A stretch of 64,000 nt of DNA from Arenimonas daejeonensis (GCF_007993735.1 NZ_CP042453.1:1550001-1614000), one strand, 5' to 3'. Shown: positions 1 through 12,123, counted from the first letter of the stretch. The notes: generated from the sequence alone by a model not told the origin. A program made the numbers and translations.

Positions 1-58
1 AAAGTGTGGCGCAAGCCACCGCCCAGGCCAGTAACTAAAAAACCCCAAAGGGACGACC

Positions 59-262
59 ATGGCCAAGATCAAGATCAAGACCAATCGGGCGGCCGCCAAG
101 CGCTTCCGGAAGACCGCTTCCGGCAAGTACAAGGCTGGCCACGCCAACCGTAGCCATATCCTCACCAAGAAAGCGACCAAGCGTAAGCGCGGTCTTCGTG
201 CCACGAACATCGTTCGTGCCGAGGATTCGGGCCGTCTGGACCGCATGCTTCCGTACCTCTGA
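59..262 (+). CDS. rpmI: 50S ribosomal protein L35
   Basis: Small basic 67-residue protein of the large ribosomal subunit. The family core [21 protein letters not shown] and the C-terminal DRMLPYL are typical of L35. The start ATG follows AAAGGGACGACC, which contains a plausible ribosome-binding site. It begins [10 protein letters not shown] where relatives usually have MPKIKTNR, so a six-base ATCAAG duplication seems to have lengthened the N-terminus by two residues. rplT follows 11 bases later, which gives the usual rpmI-rplT operon; infC would be expected just outside the window. Confidence 0.97.
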   Translation: MAKIKIKTNRAAAKRFRKTASGKYKAGHANRSHILTKKATKRKRGLRATNIVRAEDSGRLDRMLPYL

Positions 263-273
263 GGAGATAAGAA

Positions 274-633
274 ATGGCACGAGTCAAGCGTGGTGTAACG
301 GCGCGCCGCCGTCACAAGAAAATCATCAAGCTCGCGAAGGGTTACTACAACGCCCGTCGCAAGGTGTTCCGCGTTGCCAAGCAGGCCGTCACCAAGGCCC
401 AGCAGTACGCGTACATCGGCCGCAAGCAGAAGAAGCGCCAGTTCCGCAGCCTGTGGATCGTCCGCATCAACGCGGCCGCCCGTCTGCACGGCCTGAGCTA
501 CAGCCGCTTCATGAATGGCCTGCTGAAGGCGAACGTCACCCTGGACCGCAAGGCCCTGGCCGACATCGCCATCCACGATCCGGCCGCCTTTGGCGCGATC
601 GCCGAGCAGGCCAAGCGCGCTCTCGCGGCGTAA
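274..633 (+). CDS. rplT: 50S ribosomal protein L20
   Basis: 119-residue basic protein, the usual length of L20, which binds 23S rRNA early in assembly and in many bacteria represses its own operon. The N-terminal [17 protein letters not shown] and the central [20 protein letters not shown] are family hallmarks. The ATG is preceded by GAGGAGATAAGA. It is co-directional with rpmI; the next gene, pheS, starts 105 bases later beyond two hairpins. Confidence 0.98.
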   Translation: MARVKRGVTARRRHKKIIKLAKGYYNARRKVFRVAKQAVTKAQQYAYIGRKQKKRQFRSLWIVRINAAARLHGLSYSRFMNGLLKANVTLDRKALADIAIHDPAAFGAIAEQAKRALAA

Positions 634-640
634 GGCACTG

Positions 641-712
641 GCCCGCGGCGGTTCGCCGCACGCGGGCAAGACCAGAGTGGGGAAGGGCGAGAGTCCTTCC
701 CCATTTTGTTTT
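641..712 (+). terminator. Two hairpins between rplT and pheS; second is an intrinsic terminator or attenuator
   Basis: A first stem pairs GCCCGCG (641-647) with CGCGGGC (661-667). A second stem, GGGGAAGG (679-686) with CCTTCCCC (695-702), is followed by ATTTTGTTTT. The second has the form of a rho-independent terminator. It lies immediately upstream of pheST, where several gammaproteobacteria attenuate transcription in response to charged tRNA-Phe. Whether it is a plain terminator or an attenuator cannot be told from sequence alone; no obvious Phe-rich leader peptide was seen. Confidence 0.75.
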
Positions 713-735
713 CCGGGGCAACAAAACCTGGGTAG

Positions 736-4108
<3,373 letters not shown>

Positions 4109-4151
4109 GGTCGTAACAAACGCCGGCAACGGCGTGAAACAGGGGTGGTAA

Positions 4152-4451
4152 ATGGCATTGACCAAGGCCGAAATGGCTGAGCGCTTGTTCGAAGAAGTTG
4201 GTCTGAACAAGCGCGAGGCCAAAGAATTCGTGGACTCCTTCTTCGACGTGTTGAGGGAAGCGCTGGAGCGTGGGCAGCAGGTCAAGCTGTCGGGCTTCGG
4301 CAACTTCGATCTGCGCCAGAAGAACCAGCGTCCCGGCCGCAATCCCAAGACCGGTGAGGAGATCCCCATCTCCGCTCGCACCGTGGTCACCTTCCGCCCT
4401 GGCCAGAAGCTGAAGGAGCGCGTGGAGGCTTATGCTGGATCCGGGCAGTAA
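4152..4451 (+). CDS. ihfA: Integration host factor subunit alpha
   Basis: 99-residue HU/IHF-family DNA-bending protein, full length. The N-terminal [20 protein letters not shown] and the arm motif [27 protein letters not shown] are characteristic of IhfA; the Pro in RRNP-like context intercalates in DNA. It follows pheT, as in most gammaproteobacteria. Its 3' end overlaps the next gene by 20 bases. IHF may also serve the integrases of the elements further along the window. Confidence 0.97.
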   Translation: MALTKAEMAERLFEEVGLNKREAKEFVDSFFDVLREALERGQQVKLSGFGNFDLRQKNQRPGRNPKTGEEIPISARTVVTFRPGQKLKERVEAYAGSGQ

Positions 4452-4788
4452 CCGAGAACTTCCGCCGATCCCGGCGAAGCGCTACTTCACCATCGGTGAG
4501 GTCAGCGAGCTGTGCGACGTCAAGCCGCACGTGCTGCGTTACTGGGAGACCGAGTTCACCAGCCTCAAGCCGGTGAAGCGCCGCGGCAACCGCCGTTATT
4601 ACCAGCGCCACGACGTGCTGATGATCCGGCAGATCCGCGGCCTGCTGTACGAACAGGGCTACACCATCTCCGGCGCCCGCCAGCGCCTGGAGGGCGAGGC
4701 CGGCCGGTCCGAGACCACAATGTCGGCCCAGATCGTCAAGCAGGTGCGCATGGAGCTGGAAGAAGTCCTGCAGCTGCTGCGCCGCTGA
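4432..4788 (+). CDS. MerR-family transcriptional regulator, housekeeping type
   Basis: 118 residues with an N-terminal MerR winged helix ([45 protein letters not shown]) and a short C-terminal helix. It has no metal-binding cysteine loop, so it is not one of the metal regulators seen elsewhere in this window. The position directly after ihfA, with the start inside the ihfA reading frame, is a conserved xanthomonad/pseudomonad arrangement. Its target is unknown to me. Confidence 0.9.
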   Translation: MLDPGSNRELPPIPAKRYFTIGEVSELCDVKPHVLRYWETEFTSLKPVKRRGNRRYYQRHDVLMIRQIRGLLYEQGYTISGARQRLEGEAGRSETTMSAQIVKQVRMELEEVLQLLRR

Positions 4789-4802
4789 GGCGAAGTTTTC
4801 CG

Positions 4803-4808
4803 TATAAT
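4803..4808 (+). promoter_or_regulatory. -10 box of the tRNA-Pro promoter
   Basis: A perfect TATAAT lies 34 bases upstream of the mature tRNA 5' end. No good TTGACA match is present 17 bases further upstream, so only the -10 element is supported. Confidence 0.55.
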
Positions 4809-4841
4809 CGCCAGCCCGGCCCTGGCCGGGAAAACACGAAT

Positions 4842-4918
4842 CGGGGCGTAGCGCAGCCTGGTAGCGCACTAGCATGGGGTGCTAGGGGTCGTGAGTTCGA
4901 ATCTCACCGTCCCGACCA
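4842..4918 (+). tRNA. tRNA-Pro (anticodon GGG)
   Basis: A 77-nt tRNA with encoded CCA. The acceptor stem CGGGGCG pairs with the 3' CGTCCCG (one G-U pair). The anticodon stem CTAGC/GCTAG encloses the loop ATGGGGT with anticodon GGG, and the T-arm contains GTTCGAATC. It sits between the MerR-like gene and a downstream hairpin. Confidence 0.97.
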
Positions 4919-4961
4919 ATTCGTCAGGCCTGTCCGGAACCCCACCGGAAGGCACCAAGAA

Positions 4962-4991
4962 GAAGCCCGCCAATCGGCGGGCTTCGTCGTT
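4962..4991 (+). terminator. Rho-independent terminator after tRNA-Pro
   Basis: Perfect 10-bp stem GAAGCCCGCC (4962-4971) with GGCGGGCTTC (4976-4985), a four-base loop AATC, then GTCGTTT. The stem is symmetric, so it may also stop transcription arriving from the opposite-strand acyl-CoA dehydrogenase gene. Confidence 0.75.
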
Positions 4992-5010
4992 TCCGGGTCG
5001 GGAATCCGGC

Positions 5011-6801
5011 TCAGCTGTCGAACAGGGCCGCATCCAGCGCCAGCAGGTTGCCGCTGCCGCTGCGCATGGCCGCGGCATGGGTCTGCGTGCGCGGCAGGAT
5101 GCGGGCGAAGTAGAAACGCGCGGTCTCGCGCTTGGCGGTCTTGAAGTCGACGCCGTGGCTGCCGGCGTCCGCCGCGGCCACCGCCTTCGCCCACCAGAAC
5201 GCCAGCGCCACGTAACCCGAATAGAACAGGTAGTCCACCGACGCCGCGCCGATCTCGTCGGCATTGGCCATGGCCTTCTTGCCGACTTCCATGGTCAGTT
5301 CACCCCACTGCTTGGCGATCTCGGCCAGCGGCAGCACGAACTCGGTCATCGTGGCATCGGTGGCGTGCTGGGTGCAGAAGGCCTGGATCATCTTCAGGAA
5401 CTGCTGCAGCCCCGCGCCCTGCAGCTGCATGGTCTTGCGGCCCAGCAGGTCCAGCGCCTGGATGCCGGTGGTGCCTTCGTAGATGGTGGTGATGCGGGCG
5501 TCGCGCGCCAGCTGTTCCATGCCCCATTCGCGCACGTAGCCATGGCCGCCGAAACACTGCAGCGCGTGGTAGGTGCACTCGTTGCCCCACTCGGTCAGCA
5601 GGCCCTTGACGATGGGCGTGAGGAAACCGAGCAGCACGTCGGCTTCCTTGCGCTCGGTCTCGTCGGTCGAACGCTCGAGCACGTCCACCAGGGTGGCGGC
5701 GTGCAGCGCCAGCAGGCGGCCGCCTTCGGCCAGCGACTTGCAGGTGAGCAGCATGCGGCGGATGTCGGGGTGCACGATCAGTGGATCGGCCGGCTTGCCC
5801 GGTTCCTTCGCGCCGGAAAGCGCGCGGCCCTGCAGGCGGTCGCGCGAATACGCCAGCGCGTTCTGGTAGGCGCGGTCGATCAGCGCCAGGCCCTGCAGGC
5901 CGACCGCGAGGCGCGCGGTGTTCATCATGGTGAACATCGCATTGAGGCCCTTGTTCGGCTGGCCGATCAGGTAACCCTCGGCGCCGTCGAAGTTCATTAC
6001 ACAGGTCACGCTGCCGTGGATGCCCATCTTGTGTTCGATCGAACCGCAGCGCACCGCGTTGCGTTCACCGACCGTGCCGTCGCGGGCCACTTTCATCTTC
6101 GGCACGATGAACAGCGAGATGCCCTTCACGCCCGCGGGTGCGTCCGGCAGGCGCGCCAGCACCAGGTGGATGATGTTGTCGGTGAAGTCGTGCTCGCCGC
6201 CGGTGATGAAGATCTTGGTGCCGGACACCTTGTACGTGCCATCGGCCTGCGGTTCGGCCTTGGTCTTGAGCAGGCCCAGGTCGGAACCGCAATGCGGTTC
6301 GGTCAGGCACATCGTGCCGGTCCAGGTGCCGGCGATGATCGGCTTCAGGAACACTTCCTGCTGCCAGGCCTCGCCGTGGTGCTTCAGCGCTTCGGTGGCG
6401 CCGTGCGAGAGCAGGGGATAGTTGCCCCAGCTCAGGTTGGCGGCGTCGATCATTTCCTTCAGCGCGGCGCCGAAACTTTCCGGCAGGTGCTGGCCGCCCA
6501 TGGCCTCGGGCGCGGTGATGCCGGCCCAGCCGCCTTCGACGAACTGCGCATAGGCTTCCTTGAAACCGGGCGGCGTCTTCACGTCGCCCGTCGCCGGGTC
6601 GAATACGCAGCCGACTTCATCGCCGACGCTGCTGAGCGGGGCCAGCACGGTCTGAGTGAAACGCGCGGCTTCGTCCATCACCGCGTCCAGCAGGTCGCGG
6701 GTGGCGTGTTCGGCGCCGAGTTTCGCGTACAGCTTGTCGGCTTCGATGACGTCGTAGAGCGCGAACTTCATGTCGCGCACGGGGGCGGTATAGCGGTTCA
6801 T
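5011..6801 (-). CDS. Acyl-CoA dehydrogenase, long (~600 aa) type
   Basis: 596-residue FAD flavoprotein. After a short N-terminal extension (APVRDMKFALYDVIEADKLY) come the acyl-CoA dehydrogenase N, middle and C domains and an extra C-terminal helical domain, as in the AcdA/DmdC-like subgroup. CLTEPHCGSDLGLLKTKAEP forms the FAD/substrate binding strand. YEGTTGIQALDLLGRK contains the expected catalytic Glu. Substrate chain length cannot be read from sequence; automatic calls such as methylmercaptopropionyl-CoA dehydrogenase should be treated cautiously. It appears monocistronic. Confidence 0.9.
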   Translation of the reverse strand: MNRYTAPVRDMKFALYDVIEADKLYAKLGAEHATRDLLDAVMDEAARFTQTVLAPLSSVGDEVGCVFDPATGDVKTPPGFKEAYAQFVEGGWAGITAPEAMGGQHLPESFGAALKEMIDAANLSWGNYPLLSHGATEALKHHGEAWQQEVFLKPIIAGTWTGTMCLTEPHCGSDLGLLKTKAEPQADGTYKVSGTKIFITGGEHDFTDNIIHLVLARLPDAPAGVKGISLFIVPKMKVARDGTVGERNAVRCGSIEHKMGIHGSVTCVMNFDGAEGYLIGQPNKGLNAMFTMMNTARLAVGLQGLALIDRAYQNALAYSRDRLQGRALSGAKEPGKPADPLIVHPDIRRMLLTCKSLAEGGRLLALHAATLVDVLERSTDETERKEADVLLGFLTPIVKGLLTEWGNECTYHALQCFGGHGYVREWGMEQLARDARITTIYEGTTGIQALDLLGRKTMQLQGAGLQQFLKMIQAFCTQHATDATMTEFVLPLAEIAKQWGELTMEVGKKAMANADEIGAASVDYLFYSGYVALAFWWAKAVAAADAGSHGVDFKTAKRETARFYFARILPRTQTHAAAMRSGSGNLLALDAALFDS

Positions 6802-6820
6802 GCGTGGGGTCCTTGGAAAG

Positions 6821-7285
6821 TCAGCGCAGTACGCCGGTCAGCCCGGGCACCGGGTTGAGCGCGCTGGTGTAGTCGAAATCGTCGTCGGTTTCATGCTCGG
6901 CGCTGGCGATGCGGCCGGTCAGCTGGTAGCGCACGGCGCGGTTGTTGGCGAAGGCGTCGCTGACCGCGGCGCGCGCGCCGGCGGCGGGCGTGAACACGTG
7001 CCGGACGAGCTCGTTCGAACCCGGGCCGACGCTCATGTCCGGGTCGATATCAATGCGGGTGGCTTCCTGCCCGGCGAAACTGAGCGTGGCCTGCAGGCGC
7101 GAGAAGCGCATCGGCACGGTGCTGAAGTTCTGCAGGCGCACGTTGGCCACCCACTGGCCGTCTTCCTGCACGCGCAGTTCCTGCACGCTGGCCTGGGGCG
7201 GGAATACGCGCACGGGCGGGCCGCTGGAGCAGCCGGCGAGCAGGGCGATCAGCAGCAGCGACAGCAGGGCGGACAACTTGCGCAT
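6821..7285 (-). CDS. Putative lipoprotein with LEA14-like fold
   Basis: 154 residues with a clear lipoprotein signal peptide, MRKLSALLSLLLIALLAGCSS; the lipobox LAGC predicts lipidation at Cys19. The rest is a single beta-sandwich-like domain resembling LEA type-2/WHy proteins (VANVRLQNFSTVPMRFSRL, then hydrophobic strands). The second residue of the mature part is Ser, which suggests outer-membrane sorting. Function unknown. Confidence 0.75.
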   Translation of the reverse strand: MRKLSALLSLLLIALLAGCSSGPPVRVFPPQASVQELRVQEDGQWVANVRLQNFSTVPMRFSRLQATLSFAGQEATRIDIDPDMSVGPGSNELVRHVFTPAAGARAAVSDAFANNRAVRYQLTGRIASAEHETDDDFDYTSALNPVPGLTGVLR

Positions 7286-7381
7286 GGGCGGGTTCCGATG
7301 GCGGTGGAAACCGTTCGAGGATACCAGCCCGTACGGGCCCGCCGCATTTCCGGCCGGGGGTGGACGCCGCTTGCCGGGTGC

Positions 7382-7783
7382 TCAGGCGGCGGGGTTGGGG
7401 GCCTTGCCGGACATGTCCTGCCCCAGCCGGGCCTGGAACTGCTCGAAGGTCAGGCCCAGCTTCGCCACCTCGGCATCCGCCGCTTCGCGCAGCGGAACCG
7501 AGAACACCAATTGCACCTCGCGCCCCTGCGCGCGCAGCATGGCCGCGGCCTGCTTGATGATGGCCAGCACATGCGCGGCGCTGTCGGTGTCGCCGACAAT
7601 TTTTCCGTTCAGCCCCAGCACCCACTGCCCGTCCTTGAAGACGACGGCACCCAGCAGCTTGCCCTTCTCGTCGCGCAGGTCGGCGTGCGGCTGGCCGAGC
7701 TTGTCGGCCGGGATGGCCTTCGCCAGCGTTTCGCCCTTGGTCTTCTTCTTGGCGTCGCGGCGGGATTTGGACTGGATGGACAT
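7382..7783 (-). CDS. Conserved hypothetical protein
   Basis: 133 residues with no signal peptide or membrane segment. The N-terminus is very basic (MSIQSKSRRDAKKKTKGETLAKAIP). A small alpha/beta domain follows with the segment ILDEKGKLLG-like LRDEKGKLLGAVVFKDGQWVLGLNGK. I recognise it as a xanthomonad-type conserved protein without assigned function. It lies 15 bases downstream of the end of the DUF1993 gene on the same strand, so the two may be co-transcribed. Confidence 0.65.
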   Translation of the reverse strand: MSIQSKSRRDAKKKTKGETLAKAIPADKLGQPHADLRDEKGKLLGAVVFKDGQWVLGLNGKIVGDTDSAAHVLAIIKQAAAMLRAQGREVQLVFSVPLREAADAEVAKLGLTFEQFQARLGQDMSGKAPNPAA

Positions 7784-7798
7784 CGCGGGCCTCGTTGG

Positions 7799-8308
7799 CT
7801 AGCGGGTCAGCCCGAGATAGTCGAGCTTGCCCAGCGGGACCCCATTGTGCCGCAGGATCGCGTAGGCCGTGGTGACATGGAAATGGATGTTCGGAAGGGC
7901 GAAATCCATCAGGTAGGACTGGCCGGCGAACTCGATGGTCTTCCCGGGCACCGGCAGGCTGATGGTGCGGGTTTCACTGCCGTCCAGCAGGGCCGCATCC
8001 ACCCCGCGCACGAAGGCCAGGGTACGGGCCACGCGGTCCTGCAGCTGTGCGAACGTGGTCTCGTCGTCGGCCATTGCCGGCGACTCCAGGCCGGCCAGCC
8101 GCGCCACCACGCCCTTGGCCGAATCGCTGGCCCGCTGGATCTGCCCCGACAGCGGCAGCATGTCCGGCGCCAGCCGCGCCAGCACCAGGTTGTCGGGGTC
8201 GAACTCGCGCGCCTGCGCATGGGCCAGGCCCTTGTCCAGCACGTGCGAGAGGGTGTTCAGCGCCCGCGTGACGGGCGGCAGGGTGAGGGCGGACATGGTC
8301 AGGGCCAT
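7799..8308 (-). CDS. DUF1993 domain protein
   Basis: 169 residues from the internal ATG (MALTMSALTLPPVTRALNTLSHVLDKG), chosen because GGAG precedes it at good spacing. A longer frame exists upstream but looks non-coding. The protein is a four-helix DinB-like fold. The helix ending NIHFHVTTAYAILRHNGVPLGKLDYLG is the DUF1993 signature. The biochemical role of the family is unknown. Confidence 0.85.
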   Translation of the reverse strand: MALTMSALTLPPVTRALNTLSHVLDKGLAHAQAREFDPDNLVLARLAPDMLPLSGQIQRASDSAKGVVARLAGLESPAMADDETTFAQLQDRVARTLAFVRGVDAALLDGSETRTISLPVPGKTIEFAGQSYLMDFALPNIHFHVTTAYAILRHNGVPLGKLDYLGLTR

Positions 8309-8424
8309 AACGGTCTCCGGTGGCGGGGTCGGGAGCTGAAGTCTGGCCCCGCGCGGCACCGGCCACTACACGGGGTTTTCGGGAAAGACTGGGCCAAAGG
8401 CCGCAGGCGAAAACCGCCAGCGGC

Positions 8425-8973
8425 TCACCAGACCAGGTCGTCGGGCACCTTGAACTGGGCGTAGTAGGCGTCGTCTTCGGAACTCGTGGCGGCGGTGTCC
8501 GTGGCCTGGCCGTGGTCGAGCACGATCAGGCTGGCGTCGCGTTCGCGCACCTTGTCGCCGGCGGCGCGCGGCAGCAGTTCGTAACGCTCGCCCAGGCGCG
8601 CGATCACCACGGTGCCGACGGCCAGTTTCCTGCGCTGGTCGTCATCAATCAGGATCGTGCGGATGGCGCCGTCGGCGGTGAAGCGGTATTCGCTTTCGCC
8701 CGAACGCGGCAGCTTCTTGTCCTGGATGATCTGGCGCGCCTGCGCCGCCAGTTCGGTGACGCGCGCCTGGGCCTTGCGTGCGGCTTCCAGCGCGCGGTCC
8801 TTTTCGGCCTTCGCCTCGCGCGCCAGTTCGGCCTCGCGGCGGATCTGATCGGATTCGGTCGTGCCCTTGGCCTGGCGGGCCTTCTGCTGCTCGCGCGCGG
8901 CCTCGGTGACCTTGGACTTCTTGGCCAGGCCCGCCTTGAGCAGTTGTTCCTGGAGGGGGTTGGGCTTGGCCAT
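8425..8973 (-). CDS. DUF2058 family protein (YaiL-like)
   Basis: 182 residues from MAKPNPLQEQLLKAGLAKKSKVTEA, the standard DUF2058 N-terminus; the 12-residue upstream extension is rejected. Charged helical region to about 90 (probable coiled coil), then a compact C-terminal domain with YRFTADGAIRTILIDDDQRRKLAVGTVVIARLGERYELLP. The family is widespread in gammaproteobacteria, sometimes called nucleoprotein/polynucleotide-associated, with no firm function. Confidence 0.88.
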   Translation of the reverse strand: MAKPNPLQEQLLKAGLAKKSKVTEAAREQQKARQAKGTTESDQIRREAELAREAKAEKDRALEAARKAQARVTELAAQARQIIQDKKLPRSGESEYRFTADGAIRTILIDDDQRRKLAVGTVVIARLGERYELLPRAAGDKVRERDASLIVLDHGQATDTAATSSEDDAYYAQFKVPDDLVW

Positions 8974-9047
8974 GGCGCGCTGTCTTGTGGGGGATTTCCG
9001 GGACATCATAGCCCCGTGCCCACCCGCCGCCGCCGTGGACCCCGCCG

Positions 9048-9560
9048 ATGCAGCCCCTGAAATACCTGGCCGGCTACCCCGAACACCTGCAGGCGCAGGT
9101 GCGCGACCTGATCGGCCAGGACCGGCTGGGCCCGATGCTGGCCAACAAATACGGCCAGCTGCACACCGTGCGCAGCGACCGCCAGTTGTACGACTACGTG
9201 CAGGACCTCAAGGACCGCCACCTGCGCCAGTCGGTGCCGCTGGGCAAGGTCGCCTACGACGGCAAGCTGCAGGTGATGAAACACGCACTCGGCACGCACA
9301 CCGCGGTTTCGCGCGTGCAGGGCAGCAAGCTCAAGGCCAGCCGCGAGATCCGCATCGCCACCGTGTTCCGCGACGCGCCCGCCGAATTCCTGAAGATGAT
9401 CGTGGTGCACGAACTGGCGCACCTGAAGGAAGCCGAACACAACAAGGACTTCTACCGGCTGTGCACGCACATGGAGCCGGAGTATCACCAGTTGGAGTTT
9501 GATCTGCGGTTGTACCTGACGCAGCTGGAGATGAGGCCGCGGGCCCCGACTGTGGCCTGA
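9048..9560 (+). CDS. YgjP-like (WLM/DUF45) zinc metallopeptidase
   Basis: 170 residues with the zinc motif HELAHLKEAEHNKDFY (His, Glu and His of HExxH plus a downstream His), matching the YgjP/WLM metallopeptidase family. An additional conserved block, IRIATVFRDAPAEFLKMIVV, precedes the motif. Likely cytoplasmic; substrate unknown. This is the last core gene before the composite metal-resistance element, whose left edge begins 66 bases after the stop. Confidence 0.88.
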   Translation: MQPLKYLAGYPEHLQAQVRDLIGQDRLGPMLANKYGQLHTVRSDRQLYDYVQDLKDRHLRQSVPLGKVAYDGKLQVMKHALGTHTAVSRVQGSKLKASREIRIATVFRDAPAEFLKMIVVHELAHLKEAEHNKDFYRLCTHMEPEYHQLEFDLRLYLTQLEMRPRAPTVA

Positions 9561-9740
9561 ATCGCCTCAAGTTCACTGGGCGTCCCCAAGTCCGAGCGGC
9601 GAAGTGGTTTGAGTCTGCAAGCGGCCTATTCTGTTGAAAAACTCGCTTTCTGGCGGGCGGCTGGGTCTAGCGGTTCGGCCGGATCAATGATTATTTGGCC
9701 AGGGGCGACGAGAAAATGGGCGCGCAAGCGCCCTTTGTCC

Positions 9741-11101
9741 TCAAAGGGCCGTTGCCATTGCCGCTTCGGGGCTTTTCGGCATCAACCACGCTGCCATTCT
9801 TCGTAAATTCTGTGCCGTTGCGGCCAGTAGGAACTCGTCTCTAGCGCCCTTCAGGCCGCGTAGACGCAATCTGTCCAACCGCAGGATGCGTTTGAGGTGC
9901 GCGAACAGCATCTCGACCTTCTTCCGATGTCGCCGTGACTGGGCATATCTCTTCGTCGTCGACAGCTGGCGCGCCACGTCCCGTGCGGACTCGTTCACCT
10001 GGCGGGCGATCCTTCGATGCGTCGTGTTGGGGCAGCACCGCGCCTTCAGTTCGCAGTTGGTGCAGTCGTGAAGGCTGCTGCGATAGATCAGCGTGTTGTC
10101 GGCGGTTGGCTTGCCGCTCGATAGCAGTGGCTTGCCCTGGGGGCAGCGGTACTCGTCAGCTTCCGCGTCCCAACTGAAGTCGGACCGCCCCAGCGACCCA
10201 TCCTTGCGCTCGGCTTTGTCCCAGACCGGCACGTGGGGCTCGATGCCCTTCTCATCCACCATCCAGCCCAACATTTCCGACGTGCCGTAGGCGGTGTCGC
10301 CGATCAGCCGGGTCGGCTTGAGGTCGAAGCGCTGCTCGACCCTGTCGACCATGGTCCGTGTCGCTTGGACCTCGTCGGTCCGATACGCAGGCGTGGCTTC
10401 CACATCGACGATGACGCCCGCCTTTACATCGATCAGGTAGTTGGTCGAATAAGCGTAGAAGGCCGGGCCGCCGGGCGCGGCGGTCCACTGCGCTGCCGGG
10501 TCGGTCAGCGACACATTCTTGGGTGGGGTGCGCGGCGTCTCAGCGTCGTCCAGCGCCTGCAGATACTCCCGGACCGGGCGCGCGAGCGGCGACTCCCGGT
10601 CCCAGGCCGCATCGGCACCCGGCACGCCCCGCTGCCGGTTAGCATCGGCCTTGATCACGCTGGCGTCGATCGCGAAGCCCTCGCCGCCGACCAGGCCTTC
10701 GGCCAGGCAGCGCTCGAGCACCTTCTCGAATACGAAGCGCAGGGTGTCGTTGTCCCGGAAGCGGCCGTGGCGGTTCTTGGAGAATGTTGAGTGGTCCGGC
10801 ACGGCATCTTCCAGGCCCAACCGGCAGAACCAGCGGTACGCCAGGTTCAAGTGGACCTCTTCGCACAACCGACGCTCCGAGCGGATGCCGAAGCAGTAAC
10901 CCACGATCAGCATCCGGATCAGAAGGCCCGGATCAATCGAGGGGCGGCCGGTGTGGCTGTAGTGCGGGGCCAGGTGCTGGTGCAGCTCGCCCAGGTCAGG
11001 AAGTGGTCGATGCCGCGGAGCATGTGGCTCGCCGGGACGTGGTCTTCGAAGTTGAACGCGTAGAACAGGGGCGCTTGCCCGGCTTCCTGACGTCCCATCA
11101 T
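9741..11101 (-). CDS. IS1182-like transposase, left copy (frameshifted near residue 30)
   Basis: DDE transposase of the IS1182/IS5-like group: N-terminal DUF772 region (LFYAFNFEDHVPASHML, then YSHTGRPSIDPGLLIRMLIVGY, YRWFCRLGLEDAVPDHSTFSKNR), catalytic core with FAIDASVIKADANRQ and LIGDTAYGT, a Cys cluster (CTNCELKARCC), and the C-terminal RRHRKKVEMLFAHLKRI. The first about 30 codons lie in another frame; one base is missing around 10998-11001 where TTCCTGACC stands for an expected TTCCTGGACC. A longer N-terminal reading frame from 11158 is possible. Confidence 0.85.
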
Positions 11102-11220
11102 CGCTGCGATTTCCGCTGGATCGATGGGAAATAATTTGACCACTTCAGTTGCGGTCAATCAATAGCATTACGTAGCTACTGGCGAGATATGGCGGCAATT
11201 ATGTCGGTGCGCTTAGCACT

Positions 11221-11436
11221 TTAGCCACAACACGACTTCTGTTCCTGGATCGGCGGACAGGCAACCGTGCCGTATGAGCAGAACACACAGCAGTCACCCG
11301 GTTTCGGGCGCAGCAGTTGGCCGCAGCCGAGGCATTCGTAGAAGAACTGACAGGCGTTGGTCGGCATCGTCTCTGTCGCCTGATGACCACAATGGGGACA
11401 AGTCAACGTACTTTGTAACTCCAGCTCAGCCGCCAT
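11221..11436 (-). CDS. GDCCVxC-domain small Cys-rich protein, left copy
   Basis: 71 residues from MAAELELQSTLTCPHCGH; the ATG overlaps the end of merP, which suggests coupling. Cysteine pairs occur in TCPHCGH and ECLGCGQLL, with the family signature GDCCVFCSYG and a terminal CC. GDCCVxC proteins, some of them selenoproteins, are known companions of mer operons. The exact role is not established. Confidence 0.85.
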   Translation of the reverse strand: MAAELELQSTLTCPHCGHQATETMPTNACQFFYECLGCGQLLRPKPGDCCVFCSYGTVACPPIQEQKSCCG

Positions 11437-11716
11437 CTGAGCGAGCCTTGGCCGGGAAGCCTGCGTCAGTGATCGCACGGCTGACCGCGCTTATCGATGT
11501 GCGGCTTGGATCGAAGACCACCGTCACCGTCGCCGCCTCGGCATCGACGTGGTTGCTTTGCACGCCGGGAACCTTGTCGAGCGCCTTGCTGATGGTGATG
11601 CTGCACGCGGCGCAGGTCATGTTCTGCACGTCCAGCACCGCCTTCTTCGGCGCCGCGGCGGCCGCTAGGCCAGCCGACAACGCCAAGGTAAGGCCAACTA
11701 TCCATTTGTTGCGCAT
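11426..11716 (-). CDS. merP: Periplasmic mercury-binding protein, left copy
   Basis: 96 residues. Signal peptide MRNKWIVGLTLALSAGLAAAA, then an HMA domain with the mercury-binding motif NMTCAACS. The start at 11716 is supported by the AGGAGAG ribosome-binding site between merT and merP. MerP binds Hg(II) in the periplasm and passes it to MerT. It lies between merT and the GDCCVxC gene. Confidence 0.92.
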   Translation of the reverse strand: MRNKWIVGLTLALSAGLAAAAAPKKAVLDVQNMTCAACSITISKALDKVPGVQSNHVDAEAATVTVVFDPSRTSISAVSRAITDAGFPAKARSDGG

Positions 11717-11726
11717 CGGGACTCTC

Positions 11727-12082
11727 CTAGAGGAACCAGACCACGTAGTAGGGAAACAACAACAGTACTGCGATGCCGATGGCGGCCAGCCACAACCAGC
11801 GCCGCCGCCGGGCGAGGACCTGCGGGCTGACGCAGACGCCGTCGCTGCGGCATCGCGACGACGGGCCATAGAGATTCCAGAAAGCCAGCGCTAGGCACAG
11901 CAGTGTGGCGGCGCTGAACCAAGGCCGCCAGGCGTCCATGGCCGTCAGGTTGGCAATCCATGCGCCGCTGATGCCCATCAAGACCAGCACCAGCGGCACG
12001 ACGCAGCATACTGATGCGCCGATGGCGGCGAGGGATGCGACCAGGATCGCCGGTGTGGTCGACTTGGGGGATTACTGGACAT
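11727..12082 (-). CDS. merT: Mercuric transport protein, left copy (one-base frameshift near start)
   Basis: Inner-membrane Hg(II) importer with three membrane segments. The Cys-Cys pair of helix 1 is in SVCCVVPLVLVLMGISGAW and a second pair is in the cytoplasmic loop SRCRSDGVC. The ATG at 12082 (MSSNPP) is followed by a C5 run, after which the frame is off by one; restoring one base gives STTPAILVASLAAIGASVCC. Both copies share this state, so either a true mutation was duplicated or the same homopolymer was miscalled twice. Confidence 0.85.
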
Positions 12083-12088
12083 GGGCGC

Positions 12089-12120
12089 ATAATACCTTCC
12101 GTACCCAAGTACGGAGTCAA
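12089..12120 (-). promoter_or_regulatory. mer operator/promoter, left copy
   Basis: Reading toward merT: TTGACT, then CCGTAC-TTGG-GTACGG dyad, AAG, and a -10-like GTATTA/TATTAT, with a 19-20 base spacer. This is the canonical MerR-twisted promoter layout. It lies between merR (opposite strand) and merT. Confidence 0.9.
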
Positions 12121-12123
12121 GCC

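Noticed and set aside
4879..6858. 659-codon plus-strand frame opposite the acyl-CoA dehydrogenase
   Set aside because: Shadow of the real minus-strand gene; runs through the tRNA-Pro gene and terminator.
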